From contig MCFL01000014.1 in assembly GCA_002102555.1 (NCBI GenBank), positions 472,485 to 536,484 on the forward strand: a stretch of 64,000 nt of DNA. The letters are read 5' to 3'. The notes beneath the pieces were generated by a model, which worked only from the letters and a program-made list of their open reading frames with translations, was not told the DNA's origin and did no database searches. The translations under genes were made by a program, and so were the position numbers. Within the stretch, counting starts at the first letter, position 1, and the number at the start of each line of letters is the position of its first letter. Below, one piece after another: positions 34,342-44,364 of the stretch. Source of the stretch: Catenaria anguillulae PL171. Lineage: Eukaryota > Blastocladiomycota > Blastocladiomycetes > Blastocladiales > Catenariaceae.

Positions 34342-34659
34342 GAATTAGGCGGCTGCGTGTGCGCACGGAATACATTTCCTTCTCGTATATGCAGTTCTGA
34401 AAGCCCATTCCACGTGAGGCGCGGGTCGACACATATCACCTTTTGTCCACCTTGAGGCCGTCTACATTCACATTCCGGAATTGGCAACACTTTCGAGGCA
34501 AGTGACACATGTGTGGCTGTCTCCGGGGCAAACTGGCGACAGTGAATGATTGGGTATATACATCACCTTAATCGGCTCTTAAAATGTTTTCTGGTTCACA
34601 TTGACTTTGACAGAACTGATCAAGACTATCAAGACAGACGTCCGCGCCCCCCCCCCCCC
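34342..34659. other. Spacer between convergent genes with a C14 tract
   Basis: 318 bases between farnesyltransferase and TFIIB copy 2 stops. A run of about 14 C lies at 34647-34660 and abuts the TFIIB copy 2 stop codon. Confidence 0.6.
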
Positions 34660-34660
34660 C
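34647..34660. repeat. Poly-C (poly-G on coding strand) tract at TFIIB copy 2 stop
   Basis: Fourteen consecutive C on the plus strand, seen directly; on the minus strand it is a G run that starts immediately after the TAG stop. Confidence 0.9.
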
Positions 34661-35845
34661 TAAGCTAACGGCAACTTGGTCACGTCATATTCCTTCATCT
34701 TGACGCTCATGACCGTCTCGCGGTTGGCATACAGGATCTTGTACGCATTGCGAATGGTGGTCTCACCCATCTTGACGTACTTTGCAATCTCGGCGAACGT
34801 CTTTGGGTGGCCAATCAAGTGCGACACAAACCAGAGGGCGGCGCCAATGATGGTGCTGGGAACACGCGACGCAAGCTGCTCAAAGTTCTTGGCCTGTTGG
34901 CAGAGATGCGTAATCATGTTTGCAGCGACGGGAGGGAGGTCGAGCCCGGAAGAGGCACGGACACCTTCGTCAATGGTGGTTTGCTTGCTCAAGGGTTGGC
35001 CCAAGCTCGCCAGCTTGGGCTGCACCTTGCAAAATAGCTTGCTGAATGATCCTCTGGACATATTACCAAAGGATGCAAGCATCACTCGTTAGCTAAAAAG
35101 TCCATTCGTATAGAAAAAAAAAAGCTCGCAGCGTGTACTTTTTGGCTTTGACCCTGTCCGCCATCTCTTGCATGGAAAAGTTGATTCCCGATGCACGGCA
35201 CCCAAACAGCAAGGCCACGGCACAGTACAGCTTGATGTTCTTGTTGATGGCAAACCCAGCCTCGGCCATCTTGTACAAGCAAAACTTGCCCGTGTCCACC
35301 TCGTTGCGCTGCAAATTGAGCTGGTCGCCCAACGTCACAATTTGCCGGTACCCGTCCGTCAACACCTTGTTGTGGCGAATCGTTGACGTCTTTGCGTGCG
35401 TCCGGGACAAGTCCTTTGACCCGCCAATGGTACCCCGACCATCGTCAATGGTGGTTTCCATGTTCATCTTGCCCATGAGCTTGTTTTCAGCTGCACCCAC
35501 ACGCGACGGGTCATCGGACCCATCGTCGGACGAGAATGTGCGCCATTCGGACCGCGTGTCAATGATGCGGTCCTTGAAGACGGTGCCGCACGTGGCACAA
35601 ATCAAGTCGCCCTGCTTGAAGTCTTCAATGATGTTGGGCACGGGGTCCTTGCAGTAAGAGCACATGAGGCGGACATTGAGATCCACCTGCTGCGCCTCCG
35701 AGATGGCACGGTACTTGTCCGAGTCGGAATCCTTTGGGTTGAGGCTGGCATAGATTTCCTGATTGGGCAACGAGTGGACAGAGTGCACAGCCAACGAGGG
35801 CTGGCCTGGTTGCTGGTGCGGGTGCAAGGTGCCGTGGGTCGACAT
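34660..35845 (-). CDS. SUA7: Transcription initiation factor IIB (TFIIB), copy 2
   Basis: Exons 35845-35139 and 35041-34660 have the same lengths as those of copy 1 (707 and 382 nt, 362 residues). The first about 660 coding bases are nearly identical to copy 1, including the zinc ribbon (CSYC, CATC) and reader/linker. The two copies diverge sharply around the intron: copy 1 MADKVNADKVELGKVVFKV versus copy 2 MADRVKAKKNKLFCKVQPK. Identity resumes at SKQTTIDEGVRASS. The 97-nt intron (GTACAC donor, TTCAG acceptor) is unrelated to copy 1's. Upstream, similarity stops two bases before the ATG. Zinc ligands and cyclin-fold cores are intact, so it may be functional, with an altered linker between the cyclin repeats. 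Confidence 0.92.
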
Positions 35846-36019
35846 GACAGTGTATAGTATCTCAACGTGAACCGGGCAGATACCGTTGGCGGCGCTGGCA
35901 AGGTGATATTTATGCTTTCCACTAAGCAGGTTTTTACGACGTTTACATATCTGTGGTTATCAAGTAACGCAGTTACTCCGATAACCCGGTATATACGATA
36001 TGCCTGTAAGTCAATCGTA

Positions 36020-36194
36020 AGCATGTAGATTGGTAAAGCTCAGTATATTGTGCTTTCGACCGAAAACTTCACCAGAAAAGCTGAAAGCAGCTGCGAGGGC
36101 ATGGAAGTGAGCGTTGCGCATCACATGGCTCGGCGTGATGATGATGCATCAGCGATGAATGGCCTCGCTGCTCCCGACATGTTGAACCTTGCTC
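36020..36194 (+). repeat. DIRS inverted terminal repeat (left)
   Basis: About 175 nt, apparently identical to the reverse complement of 41163-41337; begins AGCATGTAGATTGG and ends CCTTGCTC. Confidence 0.93.
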
Positions 36195-36322
36195 CTGAAG
36201 CTTGAGACCGGCGGAACCATAACGGGAGACTTGGAAACGGAGAACGTGGCGACTCGACAATATGGAGAAGGGCGCCCGAGAGTACATGGCAGTAGATTGC
36301 GCGGAAGATAGGGAGGGCGGGG

Positions 36323-36451
36323 CAATCTACATGCTTACGATTGACTTACAGGCATATCGTATATACCGGGTTATCGGAGTAACTGCGTTACTTGATAACC
36401 ACAGATATACTGCAATGCCTTGCAGTCAATCTACAGCATGTAGATTGGTAA
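36323..36451. repeat. DIRS internal complementary region
   Basis: 36323-36408 is the inverse of 35947-36032 (86 nt) and 36405-36451 is the inverse of 41321-41367 (47 nt), sharing ATAT at 36405-36408. In DIRS elements this region is the template used to complete and circularise the element ends. Confidence 0.9.
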
Positions 36452-36630
36452 TGTAGCAAGACCCGCCATGGCAGACTGTAAGGCATTGTGCATCCACAAA
36501 ACCAACAACAGGCGAGCAGAAACGCACTAAATGTCAGGCGAAGGAATACAGTAAGACCGGTACCACACGCAGGTGAAAAGAAAACGCGACAATGAAAAGG
36601 GGTACAGAGCGGGCACGCCCGGAGCAGAAT

Positions 36631-37102
36631 TCACGCCACCTTCGGCATGTGCAGACGATTATAATAACGACCCACTGTGGCAGATGACGACCAGACGCCT
36701 GCCGCAACCTCGTCTGCAGAACGACCATCAGCCAACAGAGCTGTGGTGACTGCGCTCCTGATGTCGTGCGCATGGAAGCGATCGGGGAGGCCCATAGCTT
36801 CGATGATCCAAGAACGAATCGTGGCCACACGCGGAGCACGGTAAGGCAGGCGCACAGAAAAGAAAAGAGAGTCCACACCATCCAGGCGGACGGGCGCAAG
36901 ACAACGCTGGAGAGACTCCCACGTGTTCCCCACGTCCAAGAATGGCAAGCGGATTTCGCAGGGGATGGCTGCGGACCGTCATGGACTTGGGAAGCAGAAC
37001 GACTGCCGTAAACTGCGCTGATCCAACCGAGACAGATGAGTTTGGAATCTTCGACAAATCATCTACCCGCAATCGTCCGTTAATCATGAGCAGGAGTGCC
37101 AA
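36631..37102 (-). CDS. DIRS tyrosine recombinase (frame interrupted)
   Basis: Integrates the circular DNA intermediate. The N-terminal catalytic Arg region reads LLMINGRLRVDDLSK. The C-terminal part in another frame carries AHDIRSAVTTALLADG (HxxR box) and WSSSATVGRYYNR (the W/H position and the nucleophile Tyr). This spacing is typical of DIRS recombinases. The first and second halves lie in different frames, with the switch between about 36900 and 36990, so one small indel (real or artefact) is needed to join them. Confidence 0.85.
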
Positions 37103-37357
37103 CTTGGCCTACAGTCGACGAGTCATTAGGCCATCATCGGGGCCCCACGAGGAAATGGCGTCGAGAAGGAGATTTGGATCAACCGTGGCAACCTTGCTTG
37201 GAGCCGCCGGGCGGTGTCGCATGGGACCCTGAGCGCGCCGCACGCCCCTGTTCAAACTCGTGTACTAAACTGGCAAGAAGGCTGGGGAACGCGGGTGCCA
37301 CAGGCTTGCCGGCCCTTGAAGGCACAAGTGTCACCAGGCGCCGAAATCGGTGGAATA

Positions 37358-39520
37358 CTAGTGGGATGAATTCCTGCCCCATGCGCCTGTGAGGTATGGA
37401 ATGACATTGTCGCCGATGCCGCCCGCGCGCCACTCATCTTGAAGCACAGCCAAGTGGCCATCCACCTCACGCTGTCCGGCAGCGCCGGAGACATGCGAAC
37501 CATCGTCGGTTCCACTGCGAACAAGACTGGGGGCACCGAGACCATGGCCAGAAGCCGTGGATACCATGCCGCTGACAGCCACACTGGGGCGACTACAAAT
37601 CCCGACGCCGCGTCTGAGCCAGTATGTTGAGCGCTCGCGCGAGAACTGGAATGGGGGCGCAACCCAAAGCGCGCCCAGGCGACCCCAATGAAGTAGGGAA
37701 GCGTTGGACGAAACCGCCCTGTCTGCCGGCAGACGGCTTGCAAAACATCGAGTCTGCGCTGTCGTCTCGGATGCGAAAAGATCGAAGTTGGCTTGACAAA
37801 ACAATTCGGCTGCCAGAGCGACCAATCGGCGGTTTACCATCCAGCCGTGAGTGTCCCCCACAAACACTTGTGAGTCCTCGTCGGCCAGATTTTCCACGCT
37901 GGGCAGATGGACTGCTTCGATGTCAAGACGCCGCTCGCGTGCAAATGCCGCCAATGCCAGAGCAATCTCCACAAGCGGGCCGTCCCTGCGGCCGCCCATG
38001 CGGTTCACGTACAACACTACCACCGTGTTGTCTGACTCCACGAGCAAGGACTCGCCGGCCCAATCCACGCCGTGCTGTGCTTCGAGGCGTTGTAGCCAAC
38101 AGGATCGCGCCGAGCTCCAGCGAGTCGATGTGATTGTGATCCTGCCCCAAGCCGAGCTGCGAAAGATTCCCGCGGCACCAACGTTCGCTGATGCGGACGA
38201 GCAGGTTGTCCACCGCCGTGCGTGCGCCCCAGCCGAGCATTGATGCGTCCGTCTGCAGCGTGAAGTCGGCCCATCTTGGCAGATAACACCGGCCGTTCCA
38301 GTGCACCAGCGCCGTGAGAGCTTGACTGAGGTCCTTCACGGTTTGGAAGGACAAGGAGATGGTGCGCTCCCAATCGACCTTGCGGACCCGCGTCCCGCGG
38401 CGGGCGCGAGGATCGCAAGACCGAAGCCGAACCCGGCCCGCTACCTGTAGGGAGAGGTGACGGGTAAGCGCCTTGAGCTCGGGAATGGCCGGAAAACATG
38501 AACACTAAACGGCCGAGAGCGCGCGACGCCATGCGTAGGGTGGGACGATCCGGGGCGAGCAGCTGCTTCACGACCCGCCGAGCCGCACGAACCTTGTCGA
38601 GGGGCACGCGGATCATGCCCTTGTCGAGATCCAGATCCCAACCCAGATGGGTGAGTGTCTGCCGCGCCACCAGATCGGTCCTTTTCCACATGATGCGGAA
38701 ACCCAGCTCCTGTACAGTTGGAGGAAGGCCGATCGCGCGGGCCGAGTGTTCCCACGGTGTGTCAAGGGTTGGGCGGCAAGCGTATGAAGGGCGTCTGTGG
38801 AGAGTGGCCGGTGTGCCGGTTCGAATGCAGGTAGTATTAATGAGTTTGCATAAGTAGGCTTCGTATACCATCCATGGTAAGATTGACCGTGATCCGTGAT
38901 GCATGAGACCGAATGGTATACCACAGGTTCCAGTCAGCCTCCCCCTTGGTCACGCCCAAAACAATGATGTCGTCGAGGGATACCGACACAGAAATCCCGC
39001 GGCGCCGTAGCAACATGATCGGAATCCGCATGACCTTTGTGACACCTGGGGCGCAGGGCAAGCCCAAAAAGCATGGCGCATGGGGGAAAGGCCAGCCGGC
39101 CGACCAGTACCCAGAGCCATGGACGGGACGCGACGTGCAGCGCGATGTGCGGGTAGGCGTCCTTGAAGTACGCTGACCCAGCCCAGTAATAGTGAGGAAG
39201 CAGCTGCTGCGGCTCTCGAATGCCCTCCATGCGAAGTGAACGCGATCCAGCGAGCCGTTTAAGCCGCGGTAGTCGAAAATCGGCCCGGGCTCGCTCTTTC
39301 GGTGCACCTCGAAGGACGGAGAGTACATGACGCCGGGGCGAGCGGTGTGCGGGGCTGGATGAAAGAAGCCTGCGCTGACGCTCGCGAAACGTTGCACCTC
39401 GGACATGAGAATACCCTGATCCCCTGACTGCAGCCGATAAGGTCGTGGCAGGCGCAGCTGTCGAATGCCATGCGGGAGTTGCAGGCGATAACCGTCACGT
39501 ACAATGGACAGGATCATCAA
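37358..39520 (-). CDS. DIRS reverse transcriptase-RNase H region (several frame changes)
   Basis: From right to left: an RT thumb/fingers region with GPIFDYRGLNGSLD, the catalytic SVSLDDIIVLG (the DD of the RT active site), then WDLDLDKGMIRVP, a typical DIRS connection block, then an RNase H-like segment (FTLQTDASMLGWGART; LELGAILLA; VESDNTVVVLYVNRMGG) and the DIRS-typical DLFASETTAQTRCF block. These blocks lie in overlapping frames at 38837-39520, 38017-38904, 37923-38354 and 37358-38068. Each block is well conserved, so the shifts are either recent inactivation or missing bases as elsewhere in this window. I saw no methyltransferase domain that I could confirm. Confidence 0.85.
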
Positions 39521-39689
39521 GCGCTGTAAATAGGCGCGACCAAAGGCAAAGGCGTGTCACGGGGAAGGCCAGGGACGGAAGCAGCTGGCAGTGAGAACGG
39601 GACAGCAGCAGGCTGTATATCCGGCCTCTGCAATGGGAAGGCACCCGAAAATACGTGAACAAGAAGCCATATATTCTGTCACGGCGGCA

Positions 39690-40840
39690 AGACACATGGC
39701 CAGCGAGAACAACAAAGCAAGGGCTCAACGCCTACTTTGGACCCATGGGTTCGCGCACGATACCCGTCACGGTAATGGTCACGCCGAGAATCACACCCGG
39801 AGTCACGCCCAGAGTCACGCCCACCCTTTACGTCGAAGGGGACCCGTTACGACGGGCGTCGCGGCGCTGATCATCGTGGGCACGCCCCACACCACGGCCA
39901 CGATCGCCACGAGGGGAAGAGGCACACTTGTTTCGGCCACGCGCATGCCCGGACCCGCGGGACCCACCACGCCCCGAAGAGGCACCCGACCCGGCCAGCA
40001 TGTCACTCAGACCGCCGACCGTGGCCTGGAAACTGCTTGGCGGGCGAAAGGAAGCCATGCAGCCGCTCCAAGTCGAGCAACACGAGGTGGCCGTCGGCAT
40101 GCCCGCAAGGCACATCCCGCACAAGCTCGGGCTTGAGGCCCACCAGCTCCGCAAAACGGGCACGACGCTCGCGACCACGCAGCACCCTCGGGCACCGACA
40201 AAAACGGGTCGTCGTTGTCACCGTAGACGGAGCCATGCTCCGAGTACCCGTCGTCGGCGTTGTCCGAGTAATGCCCGCCGTCAAGGGGCGCCATGGTGCC
40301 GGGCATACCCCCAAAGGGAAAAAACCAGTGCCCTCGGTAGCAGGGGCCGGGGCCGGGGTGTGCGCGCGCGCCTCAGAGGGGGCAGTCGAGCCCGAGGCAG
40401 GCAACCTGAGGGAAGAAAAAACAGTTGCAACTAGGCGATGGTGAGAGAAGAACACCCAAGACAGAGGGGAAAAGACGGCCCGCGCGAGAATGCGAAACAG
40501 GGCAGGATGAGGGCAGGGACGAAACCCAGATGCCACACAGCACAGACCGGGACGAAACCCAGACGTCATGGAAAAAACTGGTCGGGACGAAACCCAGCAC
40601 CCATGCCCATCAGTCGGGATGAAGCCCAGACACTGGAAAGCAAAAACCCGCGGGGCGGCCAGGAAAAGGCGAGGGAACCGCGTACAAGATGGCTGGCGAA
40701 TCACCGTCGTCGGCGGCCAGGGCGTCGTCGCCGGGGAAAAAGAGCGAAACGTCGGCGCTGTTGTCGTTGGTCCCCGAAGAAGTGGAAGCGGCCCGACCGA
40801 TGGGGCCAGACTCCTTGCCAGGGGCCGGATCGTCCGGCAC
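39690..40840 (-). CDS. DIRS gag-like region with Arg/Gly/Asp-rich tail (frame interrupted)
   Basis: The minus strand reads SDNADDGYSEHGSVYGDNDDPFL in one frame (split here by position 40230-40300), then ERRARFAELVGLKPELVRDV and HLVLLDLERLHGFLSP in the next, then SDMLAGSGASSGRGGSRGS and a GRDSGRDSG-type basic tail in a third. The composition fits a nucleic-acid-binding gag. Frame changes near 40170-40230, 40020 and 39830 each look like one missing base at a CC run. The N-terminal boundary is uncertain because 40640-41100 has no clear minus-strand protein. Confidence 0.6.
40516..40629. repeat. Four spaced copies of a 14-nt motif inside the DIRS element
   Basis: GGGACGAAACCCAG occurs at 40516, 40549 and 40584, and as GGGATGAAGCCCAG at 40616. 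Spacing is 32-35 bases; the sequence between copies differs. Confidence 0.85.
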
Positions 40841-41162
40841 GAGCGGCGTCTGCCGGAAGGTGACCGTGATTTACGAGCGGGACCGGCGCGGCGCAGGCGT
40901 GGCGACGGTGACACCAGTGGCTTCGGCGTCGACCGGGCCGTGCGAGCTCTTTCGAGACACACGGTCCGCCCTCCTGGCCGTGCGGCCCGGAAGGTCTCGC
41001 AGAGATTGCAGAGTCATGGCCGGAAAGAAAATCTTGAAGAAGGACTTGGACTTGAAAAACCCGATCAGAGAACTTGAAAACTTGCTGAACTAACGATAAC
41101 GATTCGACAACACCGTAGCGTCCAAGCGACATGCAGGGGTGAAGCCGGTCGAAAGCGAAAGA

Positions 41163-41337
41163 GAGCAAGGTTCAACATGTCGGGAGCAGCGAGGCCATTC
41201 ATCGCTGATGCATCATCATCACGCCGAGCCATGTGATGCGCAACGCTCACTTCCATGCCCTCGCAGCTGCTTTCAGCTTTTCTGGTGAAGTTTTCGGTCG
41301 AAAGCACAATATACTGAGCTTTACCAATCTACATGCT
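41163..41337 (-). repeat. DIRS inverted terminal repeat (right)
   Basis: Inverted partner of 36020-36194; I found no mismatch when comparing base by base. Confidence 0.93.
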
Positions 41338-41367
41338 GTAGATTGACTGCAAGGCATTGCAGTATAT

Positions 41368-41598
41368 GAATCCATAGCTTGTGTATAGTCCTCCAAAGGC
41401 TGTCCAACTGTGCTGTCGAAAGTTACCGCCAAGTCATTTCTCTTCTCAATGTCGTCCAAATCGTTCATGTTGGACAAACCTGACGGGCATGTCTTTCATG
41501 TCCAAAAAAAAGTCCTAAGTGAGATTTCCTTTACATTGGCGAAAGAGCAAATCAGTAATGAAACCACACAAGGATTCTATGTACTTGTACAACAACAC
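41368..41598. other. Spacer between DIRS element and SET gene
   Basis: 231 bases; no gene supported. Holds the 3' end signals of the SET gene. Confidence 0.4.
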
Positions 41599-43763
41599 TC
41601 AGGTGAACACGATACTCTCCCTGGGCCGAGAAAACACCCCTTTGAACTCGTCTTCCACCCCACTTGTCTTCCCGGCAACCCCCATGACTTCGCTCGCCTC
41701 GACGCCTCGATCCGCCGCCCATTGCGCCAGGGCCACATGCCCCCTCGCCCTGGCCGTCTTCATCAACCACTTCAAATTGTGCAACACGTCGCCATTCCAC
41801 GCAATTGTCCTCGTCCACTTGCGATCCTCCTCCTCATCCCCACCCACCCCACCCGGTGCACCACCCGTTGCAAGTGCAATGGTTGCGTAATTGCTCGCAA
41901 CAAGATACATGACGGCCGGCAAATGCATGTCGCGGTCGAGCGCGTCCGAGTCAAAGTACAGCACGCGGCGTACCGCATCATACACGAGCCAGTGCGCGGC
42001 ACTCAGTGGGGTCACGCCGTCCACCGTGAGCAGCGCCGCGAGTTCCGGGTCCTTGGCGCAGTCGCTCGTGATGACATGTGCCAACGACCGTGCACACAAG
42101 CCCTCGGACGCCGTGGGCGACGGAATGTGATGCGAGAACACGTCCAAGACACGCGTCAGGGCTTGCATGCGGATCTCTGGGTCGGTCAACAGCCGGTCTT
42201 GCGCGAGATCGAGCTGTGCGGGTGTGGCGAGCAGAGTGGAGCATGAGGCGCAGTGAATGTCCGATGCACTGGATGCGCTTACGGGCGGAAACTGAATGTC
42301 GACAATTGGATCGCCATACTCGTCCTCAAGTCCATCGTCAACAACCTCCACGTCCTGTGGCGAAACGGGCACCGACGATGGCACGCCCACTCCGCCGCAG
42401 TGCACACACGCCACGGCGCGCGCGAAATCGGGCACCTGGCCCGCACACATGGGGCAATTACACGCAAACCCACGACGGACGAGCTGCATGCGGCGCGAAT
42501 GCGTGGGCAAGCACGAGTTTTCCTGGTACGCAATGGCAATGGGCTCGCCCGCTTGAATCGGGCGCAATGCCGTAAACAGTAGGTGCGTGTGCTCAGGAAT
42601 GTCGGCATCCTCGTCATCGGACGCGGGCGGGGTGTACCGCTTGGGGCCCGTGAGGCGCGGGAAGAAGCACACTTGCGCGTTGGGCACGCACGAGTGGTCG
42701 GGCATGGACGCAACTAGGCCCAAGGCACAGTGATCTTCTTCTTGCTCGTCGTCCGCGTCGTCGGATTGGCGGCGCGACGAGGCGGCCAGCGGGTGCGCCT
42801 CGGGAAGCTCCTCGGCGTGCACGTTGGTTTCAATCATGTACAACAACTGCAAGAGCGAGTCCTGGGTTGGGAATGGGCCAACCATTTTCACGGCACGGCG
42901 GGACAGCCGCTTCTTGACCTTTTCGCGGAACACTTTGATGCCTGCGGCATAGTCGGCGAGGCGGTCGGCGTTGATTTTTGCGGCCAGGTCGCTCGTCATG
43001 CCATCGGTCGAGAGCGAGCGTGTGGCGAGGTGGAGCAGGGTTGTGTTGGGCGAGTCGGGCGAGTAGACTTGGTTGGCAATGAATTCAAACAGCATCCGTT
43101 GGTAGTCATGTGCAATGAAGCATTCGTCCATGGGCACCGGTTGGAATTCTTGGGCAATGCCGTGGGCCGAGTCGAGGAGGGCAGGCTCGGAGAAGAGCAC
43201 TTCGCCAGGCTACAACGAACGAGAGGCAGCTTGAAAGGTCAATGACTTGACTGTGCAAAGTGCTGTCGAAAAGATGGTCTGCATACCGCAAAGTCTTTGG
43301 CTGCCACCAGCACCCTGTCGGAGCGACTTGGGTTGGGATGTGTTTGCAGCGCAACAAGATGGGCGTAGGGTGCCAGGTACTCTTCGAGCGAGTTGGGCAC
43401 CTTGGGCGCCGCCTTGGAAGTTGCCGCCGCCGCTATTGCCGAGGGTTGGTCTGTTTGATCCATTGCCTTTGGGTCGCTGTCCATGCTTGAAGTCGAAAGC
43501 GCTGCAAGTGAGCGTGGCCGCCGGCGATGGATGGCGCCGAGATGGGCTGGTGGCGACCGCGGATCGTCCGTGTCGGTTGGGTCCCACGACCTTGATCCGC
43601 CGAATGCGAAGGCAAAGGCAAACAGCTCGCGGTCCAGGTCGTCCGCAGCGTCCTGAGACTTGAGAGTGGACGGTCGGCGGTGGCCCGAGAGGGAATGCAA
43701 GGCGGCCGCAGACACGTGCGAGTGTCCTGAAGACGTTAAGGTGGGTTGTTCTGGGCGAGTCAT
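41599..43763 (-). CDS. SET-domain protein (SMYD-like, without a visible MYND finger)
   Basis: Likely protein lysine methyltransferase. Exon 1 43763-43287 and exon 2 43209-41599, joined across a 77-nt intron (GTATGC donor, TTGTAG acceptor) to give KDFAPGEVLFSEPALLDS, the SET-N block. Later blocks: PDHSCVPNAQVCFF (NHSCxPN-like), LRPIQAGEPIAIAYQENSC (the GEEI..Y block) and FACNCPMCAG (post-SET Cys cluster), followed by about 290 residues with TPR-like helices. A second Cys pair set (CVHCGG, CASC) after post-SET is unusual. I could not find the MYND finger expected between SET halves. The start is uncertain; 43763 (MTRPEQPT) is chosen, with in-frame Mets up to 43955. Confidence 0.82.
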
Positions 43764-44364
43764 GATAATGTGTGCATCAAAGCTCCTACGAGCACCAACG
43801 GGATGCAAGATGGAGGGGGCGTTTTTGCCCTTTATGTCATAAACATTCATCTTTGTTGGCTCGCTGTCCACCAGTATACCAGTGCCCACCGAATCATGAT
43901 GCAGCCGCAGGTGCATCATGCGACTTGGTTTGCTTCTGATCCGGCTAGAGTCCAAGAATGCGGTTGGCGGCCGTGGCGGTGGCGTACGGGTCCACCTGCT
44001 GATATTGTTATATTATGGGCCCATCCATTATATGACGAATGACGTAACCGCTTCAAGGTGGCCTGGGCTCCAGTTCCAGGCCTAGGTCCAAAGAATCCAC
44101 TCAAGTTCACTTCCCGCTGGGGAATTCCCTCTTGCTCTCTTGCTTCCCGCGACTCGGCCGATGGCCAAACTCTCTGTGTATGCTCAGGGTTCCGACAAGA
44201 AGAATACACCACTGGAATGCATACTATGGGTAACTTGTATGAAAGACCTCTTTGTGGAAATTCAATGGGGAGACTTCTTGAGAAACAGCTTGCGAGCAAG
44301 GAGCGAGAACGCCGATGGAGCCAGAAGTCATCAAAACTCACCGTGAAAAACAGCATCTACCTTC
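43764..44364. other. Intergenic
   Basis: 601 bases without a supported gene; an A/T-rich block near 44005-44035 (TATATTATGG, CATTATATGA) may contain TATA-like elements. Confidence 0.45.

Larger units (their letters stand above)
35947..41367 (-). mobile_element. DIRS-type tyrosine-recombinase retrotransposon with full terminal and internal repeat structure
   Basis: 5,421-bp element, coding on the minus strand. It has inverted terminal repeats (36020-36194 and 41163-41337), an outer left extension (35947-36032) and right extension (41321-41367), and an internal complementary region at 36323-36451. The left 86 nt of that region are the inverse of the left extension and the right 47 nt the inverse of the right extension, overlapping by ATAT. 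This is the defining DIRS layout. Domains in order on the minus strand: gag-like, RT, RNase H, tyrosine recombinase. No integrase or aspartic protease seen. The coding region changes frame several times. The right end of the element in coding sense is about 100 bp from the start of TFIIB copy 2. Confidence 0.92.

Noticed and set aside
15553-35845. TFIIB copy 2 as a processed retrocopy linked to the DIRS reverse transcriptase
   Set aside because: Copy 2 keeps an intron at the same position as copy 1, so it was not made from spliced mRNA.
36262-36456. Short plus-strand ORF over the DIRS internal complementary region
   Set aside because: The sequence is explained by inverted-repeat structure; no protein features.
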